NCBI GenBank assembly: GCA_035578175.1
Contig: JAQMRL010000003.1
Coordinates: 55,784,672 to 55,848,671, forward strand
Direction: 5' to 3'
Source: Catonia carolina
Lineage: Eukaryota > Arthropoda > Insecta > Hemiptera > Achilidae
DNA: 64,000 bases
A program made the translations under genes and the position numbers. Under the pieces are notes generated by a model, which saw only the letters and a list, made by a program, of their open reading frames with translations, was not told the origin of the DNA and ran no database searches. This document shows, piece by piece, positions 1 to 10,811 of the stretch. Numbering within the stretch: the stretch's first letter is position 1; every line of letters starts with the position of its first letter.

Positions 1-76
1 CTACTACTTCCACTTGTGGTGCCTAACTTAAGTTTCAAGTTCGTACGACGTTCCGTTCTTGAGATATTCTATTCAC

Positions 77-127
77 GACACACACACACACACACACGCA
101 CACGCACACACGCACACACACACACAC
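77..127. repeat. (CA)n microsatellite, unit 1
   Basis: CA dinucleotide run with a few CG interruptions, inside the Helentron-like repeat. It is the variable internal microsatellite of that family. Confidence 0.95.
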
Positions 128-471
128 CATTCGCTAAAAACGTGTTTTTTTGGATTCAGGGGTCTGAAAACGTGTAGAACCGGTAAAAACTCAATTTCGA
201 AAAATCGACATGAAAACAATACTTTCCTTCCTATATATTCATATAGGCAAGAGAAAGTAAACAAAACCGAAATCGGTAATATTGTTAGTAGGGACGAGAA
301 AACCACTTTTTTTGTTGTAGGCCTACAATAGTACTTTAATTCAATAATGATTTAATTTGATATAATTACAGTAGTTTAAAAATTCTATTTTAATGATACG
401 ACATTAACATTGACTGAAATGTATGGAGTATAAAAACTACACTAAGTCTAACATCGGTTCTAATACAGTCG

Positions 472-1200
472 AACTTCTATAACCTGAATCCTCAAGGGAT
501 GAGAAAAAAAATTCAGAAAAAATACAGAAATTTTGAGTCATGGAAAAATAACAATAAATCAGTTATTACAAAATAAAAAAACACAGAACATTCCACATAG
601 GCTAATACAGTAGCCTACAATTATGTGAAATATGTAGGCCTACTTAGGACATGCGTAATTTTGCAAAACAGTACTATACGGCGCGTTGCATTTAACTTAG
701 CTATAAGCTACAGTGTTAAGTAATGTATACATATTTTATACACTATAGACTACAGTATTCCAAAATTACGCTATTATAATTACAGTAGACTACATGCTGA
801 ATATGGTACATTGTACCGACAGGCTATGGATCTATTGTTCTGCGGTCCACCAAAGATTCGTCGATTCAAAGAAATTCATTGTTTTGGTTTACGCTTGTTA
901 GGCCTGCAAAGGCAACCAGATGACTTTGAGGGTCTGTAACCTTTTTTCGTCGAATATTTTCTCTTAAAATGAAAGAAACAGTACTGTACCTACAGTTTTC
1001 AAAAGACCAAAAATGCTATTTTGAGAACTATGTACATAATTTCGTTAAAAGAAACTAAATGAAAAGTTCGACTTGGAGAAATGACGGAATTCGAGTTATA
1101 GATGGATTTTTACACAGTAAATGCATGGAAGGTTGAATGAAGGGAACTGAAATTCAATTCGAGATATAGAAAATTCGAGTTATAGGAATGTTGGTTTCAT
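472..1200. mobile_element. Possible Tigger/pogo-like MITE (unit 1)
   Basis: The left end begins CAGTCGAACTTCTATAAC. The right side near 1150-1190 has a related inverted block (ATTCGAGTTATAGG). This resembles pogo/Tigger-type terminal repeats, but the outer right terminus does not match well and there is no clear TA duplication. The same segment recurs at 3294-4024 in the second array unit. There is no coding sequence. Confidence 0.35.
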
Positions 1201-1739
1201 TATCAGAAATTCTATTGAATGACATGTTTTACCTGATGTACGTAAGGCTAGTTTCCTTTGTAGTTTAGTTATTTCTAGGTTTGCTGTTTATTACTCTCTA
1301 CCCTTTCTTCAGGAAGGAGATAGAGGGTACTTTTATTGCTTCCCTGTCATAAATTACTCAAGTATCGGTGACTTATCAAAGGGTAGTTGTAGAAAATTTT
1401 ATGACCGCTCACCTCCTTATTATCATTATCGTCCATTGTGCTTAATTTGCAGACCGAATGACGTGCATACCCAACGTCATACACCCCTTAATACTAACTA
1501 AACACTTAGTAACTACTACTTAGGTACCTACTACTAATGTTTTTTACCGGTTACAACTACTCATGGCTTAGTTTCTACTAACAAGTACTACGTAGTAGAT
1601 GTTTATTCTCACCAATTTAAGTAACTACTATTCTAACGTAGTTGCTACTTTTTGTACTTAATTGGAACTACTTAATACCAACTACTTTTATGCACTTCAC
1701 CCAGTACTTTCCATCTTACATATGCATATAGAGCTAGAG

Positions 1740-2000
1740 ACAATAAAAAACTAAATCGAAATGGTTCATCCGTACAGGAGCTATGGTGTCACAGACAGAC
1801 ACACACATACACCACGCGACGATCGAATTTTGATAATTCAGTTTTTTTTTAAACGCCTACACTTGTTTTATTGAATCGTAGCTAAGTACACTTTCAATCA
1901 AGTCACCTTTCAAAAAAAAAACTAAATCAAAATCGGTTCATCCTATCGGGAGCTATGGTGTCACAGATAGACACACACGTTACAGTTAAAAGGGTCGAAT
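1740..2000 (+). repeat. Two copies of an AAATCGGTTCATCC...ACAGACACAC repeat
   Basis: Two related blocks, at about 1750-1813 and 1920-1985, share CTAAATC, GGTTCATCC, GGAGCTATGGTGTCACAG and a trailing ACAC tract. This is a dispersed-repeat signature, probably 3' pieces of non-autonomous elements with short microsatellite tails. No gene is seen between them. Confidence 0.5.
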
Positions 2001-2157
2001 ATAAAGATTTCTTTTTAACTTTTTATAATTTTTTGTGTAGGGGCTTTTTTATTTAAATTTTATTTGTTAAATATATAGCCTAGGCCACCGCGGTTTTTTA
2101 TTTTTAATGAATCAAGCTGAGAACACTCTCGATCAAGTTATCTTTAAAAAAAAAAAA

Positions 2158-3085
2158 TCTGGTGTGAAACTCACACAACTTTCTCTTGCCAATGCAAATA
2201 ATTAACAATATAACCTAACATTAGTAATAAAACATTAGAAATAAACAAAAAACTAACCCCAATAAATATAACCTAATTTTAATCATGAGTGAAAGACGCA
2301 AAATGAAAATCAACTTCAGTTTGTCTTAAAAATGCAGAAAATCACTCTTTCACGCTAAACTCGGCTCAGTAGAGAAAAATGTTCTGAATAAAAGTTGTAG
2401 ATATTTTAATTTCCTATAAATTTAATTATATACACTTTTGTCGTAAAATGCATACTAAGGCCGAAATCTTAAATTAATTGATTTTTTACACGTTTTCGTA
2501 AGAAAAAAATACAGAAAATCGCTAATGACCACTAAACTAAGCGTTATACAAAAAAGTTTGAAATAAAAGTTGTAGGATTTTTAGTTCTCTATAACTTTTA
2601 TTATACATTTTTGCGCTAAATTGCATATTAAAGCCACAATCTTATAAAAACAATTTTTTACGTGAAAACAGCCTCTCCAAGAATTTCAGCAGACATGACG
2701 CCTACCCTATCTTGTTAAGCATGAAAAATATACTAAACGAGGCGATTTAAAAAAAAAAAATCGTGGGAGCCGTTCTTGAGAAAATCGCAGTAAAGTGAAA
2801 AATTACACGAATAAGCTAGCTACTACTACTTCCACTTGTGGTGCCTAACTTAAGTTTCAAGTTCGTACGACGTTCCGTTCTTGAGATATTCTATTCACGA
2901 CACACACACACACACGCACACACACACACACACACGCACACACACACACACCATTCGCTAAAAACGTGTTTTTTTGGATTCAGGGGTCTGAAAACGTGTA
3001 GAACCGGTAAAAACTCAATTTCGAAAAATCGACATGAAAACAATACTTTCCTTCCTATATATTCATATAGGCAAGAGAAAGTAAA
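2158..3085 (-). mobile_element. Helentron-like (HINE) non-autonomous element
   Basis: The copy is bounded by a 13-bp subterminal inverted repeat, ACTTTCTCTTGCC at 2178-2190 and GGCAAGAGAAAGT at 3070-3082. Just outside the first repeat is a hairpin, GTGTGA-aac-TCACAC (2163-2177). A CA microsatellite lies inside (2899-2951), and the flanks are A-rich with no target duplication. Subterminal repeats, one outer hairpin and an internal microsatellite are the layout described for Helentron-derived elements such as DINE-1; on that model the element is on the minus strand. Related copies lie at 45357-46446 and 50672-52936. It carries no protein. The class is inferred from structure only. Confidence 0.6.
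2899..2951. repeat. (CA)n microsatellite, unit 2
   Basis: Second-unit counterpart of the tract at 77-127, differing by about one dinucleotide in length. It is internal to the Helentron-like copy. Confidence 0.95.
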
Positions 3086-4310
3086 CAAAACCGAAATCGG
3101 TAATATTGTTAGTAGGGACGAGAAAACCACTTTTTTTGTTGTAGGCCTACAATAGTACTTTAATTCAATAATGATTTAATTTGATATAATTACAGTAGTT
3201 TAAAAATTCTATTTTAATGATACGACATTAACATTGACTGAAATGTATGGAGTATAAAAACTACACTAAGTCTAACATCGGTTCTAATACAGTCGAACTT
3301 CTATAACCTGAATCCTCAAGGGATGAGAAAAAAAATTCAGAAAAAATACAGAAATTTTGAGTTATGGAAAAATAACAATAAATCAGTTATTACAAAATAA
3401 AAAAACACAGAACATTCCACATAGGCTAATACAGTAGCCTACAATTATGTGAAATATGTAGGCCTACTTAGGACATGCGTAATTTTGCAAAACAGTACTA
3501 TACGGCGCGTTGCATTTAACTTAGCTATAAGCTACAGTGTTAAGTAATGTATACATATTTTATACACTATAGACTACAGTATTCCAAAATTACGCTATTA
3601 TAATTACAGTAGACTACATGCTGAATATGGTACATTGTACCGACAGGCTATGGATCTATTGTTCTGCGGTCCACCAAAGATTCGTCGATTCAAAGAAATT
3701 CATTGTTTTGGTTTACGCTTGTTAGGCCTGCAAAGGCAACCAGATGACTTTGAGGGTCTGTAACCTTTTTTCGTCGAACATTTTCTCTTAAAATGAAAGA
3801 AACAGTACTGTACCTACAGTTTTCAAAAGACCAAAAATGCTATTTTGAGAACTATGTACATAATTTCGTTAAAAGAAACTAAATGAAAAGTTCGACTTGG
3901 AGAAATGACGGAATTCGAGTTATAGATGGATTTTTACACAGTAAATGCATGGAAGGTTGAATGAAGGGAACTGAAATTCAATTCGAGATATAGAAAATTC
4001 GAGTTATAGGAATGTTGGTTTCATTATCAGAAATTCTATTGAATGACATGTTTTACCTGATGTACGTAAGGCTAGTTTCCTTTGTAGTTTAGTTATTTCT
4101 AGGTTTGCTGTTTATTACTCTCTACCCTTTCTTCAGGAAGGAGATAGAGGGTACTTTTATTGCTTCCCTGTCATAAATTACTCAAGTATCGGTGACTTAT
4201 CAAAGGGTAGTTGTAGAAAATTTTATGACCGCTCACCTCCTTATTATCATTATCGTCCATTGTGCTTAATTTGCAGACCGAATGACGTGCATACCCAACG
4301 TCATACACCC

Positions 4311-4520
4311 GACTGCAATACTACCATTTTGGTTGTAATAATCTTTATCAAAATTGTATAATAATTTTCAAAATTTAAGTATTATTCCTTGAAAAATGAG
4401 TCCAAACGCGGTGCCATTGTGATATTTCTAAGCATTTCCAATGTCGGATTTCATTCTGACTGCCGTTGTTCAATAATATTAATAAATTTAACAAGTATTA
4501 TCATAAATGGAACAATTAAT
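4311..4520 (+). repeat. Left inverted arm of element E (truncated)
   Basis: Begins GACTGCAATACTACCATTTT and pairs with the complement of about 10236-10445. The second copy shows that about 130 bp of outer arm is missing here. Confidence 0.8.
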
Positions 4521-5073
4521 AATTTTTTTATACATGTAACAATCTTATTCCATTAATCTTATCAAAACATATATTCCATTAACCCTTCTGCTACAGAGTG
4601 TTTTTCATTGTACAGTGAATGTTCAAATGTCTAAACACGCTCCCAAATAAATTCATTTATCTAAGGCTATTACCGATACAAAATTGTGAAAAAAATTCAG
4701 GCATTTTATACAACACATACGATTATTTTAATTTTAAAAACATAAAAATCGGTTGCGTTTTTCGCTAGCTACAGCGGGTGAAACACTTTCGCGCGTAAAA
4801 ATTGGTAGGTTACTTTATATTTTTGGCTGTAACATGCTAAAATTTAAGTTTATCATGAAATTGTACAGATCATAATTAATAGAAGACATTTTCGTGAATA
4901 AAACCATGTTTTACAATATACTTTAGAGTAACATTAGCCCTAATAATTGCAATTTGAAATCTGAAATGCGCAAAGTGGGAACAGAATCTGTGATATTCGA
5001 ACAGTGTTGCATTTTCAAATTCCTGTCATTCCCTACCCTCTTGTTCACAATACGTATGTGAATAGTACTGACA

Positions 5074-5592
5074 TTGAACACATATACAATTACAAATACA
5101 CATACAAAATTATGTAGTAGTGGTAAAAGGATAGGATTTGTAATAAGCCATGAAACACGTCAAGGGAGCTTTGACGAAGAAAGAGAGCGTTTATTCTCAG
5201 AATTTCCGCATACCAAGCCAACAGTTGCACATAGGACAAAAAGGTTTGATTTTATAACATCTACGCATTATTCTGATTTAGTAGGTATTTCCACGAAAAT
5301 TATAGATGAAATATTCCATAAGTTACATTGTCTTGAAGATAGAACGACTTCAAAAGTAACTTGGCAACTTACAAGCATCGTTTCAACCTTGCTATCAATA
5401 CATTTGCATTGTGTTTTATATGAAATTATAGAGCTACTCAAGCCGCGTAATTTGATATATGAACCGAACAAATTGCTTCATAAATGCGTTTGCTATAGGC
5501 TTTTAAAGCTGGTAACTACCAGGGCAACTAAGATTGCCTTCTATAGCACTGTCGTTTATATAAAATTAAATTTTTTTTTTTTATTTATTTGA
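5074..5592 (+). CDS. Unrecognised 172-codon open frame in element E
   Basis: I do not recognise this frame. It starts MNTYTITNTHTK and contains a charged stretch, HETRQGSFDEERERLF. It runs without a stop up to 5571, where the LINE insertion and its poly-T end interrupt it; the last residues (KLNFFFLFI) are LINE tail. The corresponding stretch in the second E copy (about 48960-49390) is similar in sequence but carries several stops. That argues either that the frame is chance or that only this copy was recently coding. I see no transposase motif, signal peptide or membrane segment. Treat it as hypothetical. Confidence 0.2.
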   Translation: MNTYTITNTHTKLCSSGKRIGFVISHETRQGSFDEERERLFSEFPHTKPTVAHRTKRFDFITSTHYSDLVGISTKIIDEIFHKLHCLEDRTTSKVTWQLTSIVSTLLSIHLHCVLYEIIELLKPRNLIYEPNKLLHKCVCYRLLKLVTTRATKIAFYSTVVYIKLNFFFLFI

Positions 5593-5983
5593 CAAAATTT
5601 ACAATCAGTTCTGCTTAACTTTAAGTAAATAGTTATGACACAATACGAACACTAGCTTGAGTAGGGAAGTGTCCAGTGACCCTTCCTTACAAATTAAAAC
5701 GCAACAAAGTATTAATAAATCACTTAGTTACGAAAGTAAAGAAAACATAAAATCAGCATTTACATGGAATATAAACAAACATTGAATGATATTATGAAAC
5801 AGCACAAGAATAATAAAATAATTTAAACAACAACTTAACCACTAAGAACAAAGATTATTTACATTTTAACAGTACAAGAAAATTATTACTTCTTACGGAA
5901 TAATAATTTAGATAAAAATTATAACAATATTATTTACAAATTTTCATAATAGGCTAGGCCTAAGGGTGTTAAAAGAAAAAGAT

Positions 5984-8662
5984 TTAATCTCTCTCTACTA
6001 AATCTAAAACATGAATTCTTTTCAGTCTTCGTATAGTATTAAAATTATTTAACAAGTTTATCGCCAATGGATTAGTATGGTTATAGAGACGATTTTGATA
6101 GCTTTGGTTAAATCGTCTGATCTCTTCCTTAATTGTTGGCATTTTGAGATAATCGTGAATATCCTTATTAGTAACAAACCAGTTGGGGTTACTGATGTTC
6201 CGTAAAACTTTATTTTGAAACCGTTGCAGAATTTCTAAGTTACTATTACTACTGGTTCCCCATAATTGTATCCCGTAGCTCCAAATAGGGTTCAAAATAG
6301 CTTTATAAACTAAAAGTTTATTTTCTCTTAATAACGGAGATCGTCGCCCCATCAACCACTGCATCTTACTAAATCGGATATTTAACTCTTGTCTTTTAAT
6401 TTTGATATGATTTTTCCACGTGAGCCTCCTGTCAAGGTAAAGTCCTAAGTACTTAGCACCTGTACTCTCCGGTATTCTTTCGTTGTTTAAAAATACTGGA
6501 GGACACGTTTTCTTCCGTAAGGAAAAAGTGACGTGGTTGGATTTACCCGTGTTGATCTTTACTTTCCACTTGTTTAACCATCTTCCAAAACTGATTAGAT
6601 AATTTTGAACGGTATCCGAAGCAATAGCAGGGTCTTCACTGGTCGAGAAGATGGCTGTATCATCAGCAAACGTTGCAATGATCGTACCAGGAGTTTCAGG
6701 TATATCAGATGTATACAATGTGTATAGCACAGGTCCTAAAACCGATCCCTGGGGAACGCCTGCCATAATATCAAAAAAATCAGATATCTTGTCTCTAAAC
6801 TTTACTTGAAATATTTGTCCACTCAAATAAGATTTTAAAATTAGAAAATAGGGGTGTGGTAACAATATCTTCAATTTATAAAGTAGGCCTTCATGCCAAA
6901 CTCTATCAAAGGCTTTTTCAACATCTAGGAACACTGCAGAACAATATTCCCTACTCTACAAGCACTTTGTAATTACGTCAACAACTCTATGTATCTGCTC
7001 TGTTGTTGAATGTCCACAACGGAATCCAAACTGGTGATCTGGTATCAGGTTGTTTTGAGCCAGTACTACTTTTAATCTTTGCAAGAATAATTTTTCGAAC
7101 ACTTTTGAAAGTAGAGGTAAAAGACTTATAGGTTTGTATGATGACACTTCATTAGGTTGCTTTCCAGGTTTGAGTATCATAACTACTTGGGAAACCCTCC
7201 ATTGAAAAGGAAAGTGCATTGTCCTCAATATACCATTAAAGAGTGATGTTAAATAAGTGATGGCTCGCTCAGGAATTTTCTGTAAAACGGTTGCAGTTAT
7301 TAGCTCAAAACCTGGAGCCTTACCTCTTGGTAGACTTCTTATTATCGATTTCAATTCTTGCCTCTTAAATGGTTTTATAGGAAGACTTAGTTGTAGCGGG
7401 CTGTTAAGAAAGTCACGTATATCTCCATCGTCAGTGTCAAATGCACGCATGTTTGGTTGAAAGCTTTCAGCTAAATGGGATGCAAATACCTCAGTCTTGT
7501 CTTTATCGCTGTTTGCCCAATCTCCATTTGCCATTCGAATTGGTGGAACCGGTGTTATTGGCCTCTTGAACCGCCTTGTTGCTTTCCACAAAGAGAAGTC
7601 ACTCATTTGCGTGGCGTCCAAATTTTCAACGTACGTTGAAAACTCATAATTTTTAATATCTCCTATAAGTAGTTTTAACTCCCTTGATGCCCTATTGAAA
7701 TTATTTTTGTCAACCGGGTTTCTACTGTTGTGCCATATTCGTCTCAAGCGTCTCTTTTCTGCAACTTTTGCTAGTACATCAGGATAATTCTTGTGCTCAA
7801 ATCCACTTTCAACCAAAGGAGTTTTAGCCCACGCTGCTTTCTGTACAATATTGGTAAAGTGCTGTGTGGCAACATCTATTTCTTCACCTGTCTTTAACGA
7901 TACATTCAGATTTAAGTTATCATCTACCATTGATGTAAAACCATGCCAGTCGGTATGACGATTCGTTAAAGATGGTACATTCTTTCTCTTTATAATTGCC
8001 GTGCTGACCATAAGTATGACAGGACTGTGATCAGACGTTCCATCAAGACAACCTTCCACATCAGTAAAGAAGCGCCCTATCCCTTTTGAAACGAAGAAAT
8101 CCAGCAAATCCGGCAACTTGGCAGGATCAGAAGGCCAATACGTTGGCTCTCCAGTCGATATGACTTCACAACCATTACCATCTATGCATACCTTCAATTC
8201 TCTTCCCCTAGGAGAAATGAGTCTCGAGTCCCAGTATGTATGCTTACCATTCCAGTCACCTCCGGACAAAAATCGACAACCTAAAGTTTTAAAATAATCT
8301 GTAAACATATCTCTGGTGATGCGGAATCTCGGTGGACAATAAACCGCTGACACAACAAATGGGCCCTGCCAGTCACTAACGCAAACAGATGCAGCCTGCA
8401 GGTAGTTGTACGTAAACGGTGGCAGTTCATAATGACTGATGTTAGATTTAATAATAATTGCACTGCCTCCATGTGCCCTGTCATCTGGATGGTTTGCGCA
8501 GTAGAATTCGTAACCAGAAACCTTAAAATAATTACGGTCAGTGAAATGAGTTTCAGATATCATAATTATATCAATTTTGTGTACGTTCAAGAATAACTCA
8601 ATCTCTTGTCTCCTTAGAGACAACCCGTTAATGTTCCAGTCTGCAATTTTCAGGAACCTCAT
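5984..8662 (-). pseudogene. LINE ORF2: endonuclease-reverse transcriptase, one TAG
   Basis: ORF2 encodes the apurinic-type endonuclease and reverse transcriptase that nick the target and copy the RNA by target-primed reverse transcription. The frame is 892 codons with one internal amber codon at 6956-6958 (codon 569); the same frame continues straight through it. Endonuclease residues are visible: N10/N12, E37 in SETH, D136 and N138 in GGDWN, and D211-H212 in SDHS. The RT domain starts near residue 490 (SYKPISLLP), with FLDVEKAFDRVWH just after the stop, GVPQGSVLGP, and FADD near residue 665. The start is chosen by the ATGA overlap with ORF1. It is a pseudogene by strict reading, although readthrough or a recent mutation would leave an otherwise complete enzyme. 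Confidence 0.93.
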
Positions 8663-9927
8663 TTGCAGAGCTTAGTAACAACAGTGGTCAACAATCCCAT
8701 TAAGTTGCCCATTTGCTGTATCAGCATTTCAATTTGCTTAGTTAACTTTGTTAATTGATCTTCCTGTTGGACTTGCTGACACGGCTGTTTCACTACATCG
8801 GCAAACGATAAAATATTATCATACGGAGAATCTTCTGTTGGCGATCTCGCTGAACCTCGTTGAAGTTGAGGGAAGTGTTCAATGTTTTTATCAAAATTAG
8901 TGTTTCTCGTGCGTATATCCCGTTTTTCTCTTGACTGTGAACTTTTTAATTTTCTCCCCAGAATTTCTTGATAGACCTGACAGCCTCTGTAGTTGGCTGG
9001 GTGATTTTCATGGCATAGCGCGCATGTTACCGGTGTATTTTTGTCAATCTTCGGGCAGTCTTCTGTTCTGTGACTTTGGGCACATTTCACGCATCGGAAA
9101 GGTCTCATACAATTATTTCTCGTATGCCCATATTGCTGGCATCTCTTACATTGTACTATGCCTGAAGTCTTTTTTGGTGGTTCAAACTTGACAACACAGT
9201 TAGAAATATATTTAATGGTATAAATGTCTTTATTATTGTCACTAGGCTCTAAGTTTACAAAGAACATAGACAGACGTTCTTTCGTTATTCGGTTACGTGC
9301 TCCAACAACATCACCGCGAATTTTATGACCAAACTTTTCAATTTCTTCCTTAATTATTGAAACAGGTGTCGAGTAATGTAAATTTTTTAGAACCACTCGA
9401 TAAGCTCTTTCTTTCCGAATGGTAAATGTGTGTCCAATTAAATGATTTTCACGAACAATACCAATAATTTTTTTGTACATAGCTACTGTACTTGCGGTTA
9501 ATTTTAGCTGTTTATTACTGATTGTTTTGATTTTATAATCATCTTTATTAACAACTGTTTCAATCAATTCTGTCAGTTTAATAACATCAGTAATACCGTA
9601 AAGCATTATTGGCGGGGTTTTAGTATTTTCATCATTTTTTTGTGTTATAATATCATTATTATCTTCCATAGAAAGATCACCGAATTTATTTTTTAATAAA
9701 ATATCATTTCCTGGTCTAACACCAGTTTTGTTTACTTTTTTATTATTTTTTAATATTGGAACTGTTTGCCAATCAGGTGTTAATAAATAATTTTCATCCG
9801 ACATAGTGCCTTCTAGATTATGGCGCGCTGACTTTTTAGGATCTCTCAGAAGAGAAGAAGAAGGTGGCCTTTTCACACCTGAATGTTTCCTATCATCAGT
9901 GTCAACAATGGAAACAGCTGTTTCCAT
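8659..9927 (-). CDS. LINE ORF1: Gag-like nucleic-acid-binding protein
   Basis: A 422-aa ORF1 protein, which in Jockey-group elements packages the element RNA. Residues about 165-235 resemble the domain that commonly precedes retrotransposon zinc knuckles. Three CCHC-type knuckles follow at about 260-316, including CKRCQQYGHTRNNC, CVKCAQSHRTEDC and CALCHENH. The last 40 residues are hydrophobic and glutamine-rich (LTKQIEMLIQQMG), possibly a coiled-coil assembly segment. The N-terminus is basic and low complexity. The frame is uninterrupted. The stop overlaps the ORF2 start by four bases (8659-8662), suggesting termination-reinitiation for ORF2 translation. Confidence 0.93.
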   Translation of the reverse strand: METAVSIVDTDDRKHSGVKRPPSSSLLRDPKKSARHNLEGTMSDENYLLTPDWQTVPILKNNKKVNKTGVRPGNDILLKNKFGDLSMEDNNDIITQKNDENTKTPPIMLYGITDVIKLTELIETVVNKDDYKIKTISNKQLKLTASTVAMYKKIIGIVRENHLIGHTFTIRKERAYRVVLKNLHYSTPVSIIKEEIEKFGHKIRGDVVGARNRITKERLSMFFVNLEPSDNNKDIYTIKYISNCVVKFEPPKKTSGIVQCKRCQQYGHTRNNCMRPFRCVKCAQSHRTEDCPKIDKNTPVTCALCHENHPANYRGCQVYQEILGRKLKSSQSREKRDIRTRNTNFDKNIEHFPQLQRGSARSPTEDSPYDNILSFADVVKQPCQQVQQEDQLTKLTKQIEMLIQQMGNLMGLLTTVVTKLCK

Positions 9928-10235
9928 ATCGACCTATAAACCTATAGGTTAGGCCTTCTATTTTAGTTATTAGTTCTACTCAAGTTATTTAAAATAAAAA
10001 AACTGAAATACCTCGTAATTGTCTTACGTTAACAAGGAAACACTCCACTTGCTATTCTACTTCGCCTATATATAAATTGTACAAAACTAGCGCACGAAAA
10101 CACACATAAAAATACAAACTTTCAGGACGAAATTTTAACACGTCTGCACCGGTCAGGAACCAACCGATGACTCATAAAATTAAATAGCAGTACATTTATA
10201 TTTTTTATTTATTTATATATTATTTTTATTACGTT

Positions 10236-10566
10236 ATTAATTGTTACATTTATAATAATTGTTAAATTTATTGTAATATTATTGAACAACAACAATCAGA
10301 ATGAAATCCAACATCGGAAAAGCTTAGGTTTATCACAATGACACCGTGTTTGGACTAATTTTTCAAGGAATGATACATAGATTTTGAATATTATTATACA
10401 ATTTTGATAAAAATAATTACAACTAAAATGGTAGAATTGCGGTCAAGCTCCTGTAGGTGACTCACTACTGAAGCATGTAGAACGCAGGTAAGGTAAATAA
10501 GAGGTAGCTTGTTTGTGTGTGTAAGGGTCGGTTTAAGATCTTAGTTCCATGGAGCTGTGGACATAT
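10236..10566 (-). repeat. Right inverted arm of element E
   Basis: Reverse complement of the left arm (4311-4520) and, further out, of 48070-48400. It ends GGACATAT followed by TA at 10567-10568. Confidence 0.75.
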
Positions 10567-10811
10567 TACAGTAGACTGGATCGGTTCAGAAATGAGGATA
10601 TTTGACGAGAGTTAGATGTGTGTTCTCTTAAGGAGATAATTATTAAGTACCACTGGAAATGGACTGATCATCTTGAAAGAATGTCATCACACAGGATTCT
10701 TAGACTGGTCAGAAGGCCGATTGGACGGCATGATCCTGGGTGAATGTTAGCTAGGTGGATGCCAGAACAGGTCCTGGGACCTAATCCTTGTATGGTGAAG
10801 AAGAAGAAGAG
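10567..10811 (+). mobile_element. LINE 3' remnant with GAA tail (downstream half)
   Basis: In plus frames the sequence reads RLDRFRNEDI, then KWTDHLERMSSHRI, then QVLGPNPCMVKKK, broken by stops. This resembles the C-terminal end of the LINE group seen whole at 51362-52743 and ends, like it, in GAAGAAGAAG. Element E interrupts it; the upstream half of the same remnant survives beside the other E copy at 47925-48067. Confidence 0.65.

Larger units (their letters stand above)
1..4310. repeat. Tandem array, 2.82-kb unit (one period plus half)
   Basis: Bases 1-1486 recur at 2823-4310 almost base for base; the offset moves from 2822 to 2824 because the CA tract differs in length. Bases 1487-2822 complete the period and are seen once. 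The near identity over about 1.5 kb shows a recent tandem duplication or ongoing homogenisation. The unit contains a Helentron-like element (2158-3085), a CA microsatellite, a possible Tigger-like segment and a degenerate stretch (about 1487-1720) in which ACTACT/AGTAACTAC motifs recur. The array ends abruptly at 4310 against the truncated left arm of element E. Short open frames here are translated microsatellite, not genes. Confidence 0.85.
5572..10173 (-). mobile_element. Full-length Jockey-type LINE with 12-bp target duplication
   Basis: A non-LTR retrotransposon of about 4.6 kb inserted into element E. It is flanked by a perfect 12-bp duplication, ATAAAATTAAAT, at 5560-5571 and 10174-10185. 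It reads leftward from about 10173: a 5' UTR of about 245 bp, ORF1 (9927-8659), ORF2 (8662-5984), a 3' UTR of about 400 bp, and a poly-A tail seen as T's at 5572-5582. ORF2 begins on the ATGA overlap with the ORF1 stop. The only lesion found by reading is one in-frame TAG in ORF2. The matching stretch of the second E copy has no LINE. Confidence 0.93.
4311..10566. mobile_element. Element E: long-arm TIR transposon split by a LINE
   Basis: The left arm (4311-4520) and right arm (about 10236-10445) are inverted copies about 200 bp long, diverged by scattered substitutions. The right arm continues to 10566 and matches, in reverse complement, the left end of a second copy that starts at 48070, so the full arm exceeds 330 bp and contains a GT/CA tract. 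The outer ends read ATATGTCCACAGC next to TA, indicating TA target duplication. The left end of this copy is cut at 4310 by the tandem array. Without the LINE the element is about 1.7 kb. No recognisable transposase is present, so it is probably non-autonomous. Confidence 0.7.

Noticed and set aside
59..331. Open frames rich in HTHTHT or VCVCVC over CA tracts (also near 2838, 46208 and 48072)
   Set aside because: They are translations of microsatellites in repeated DNA and have no coding features.
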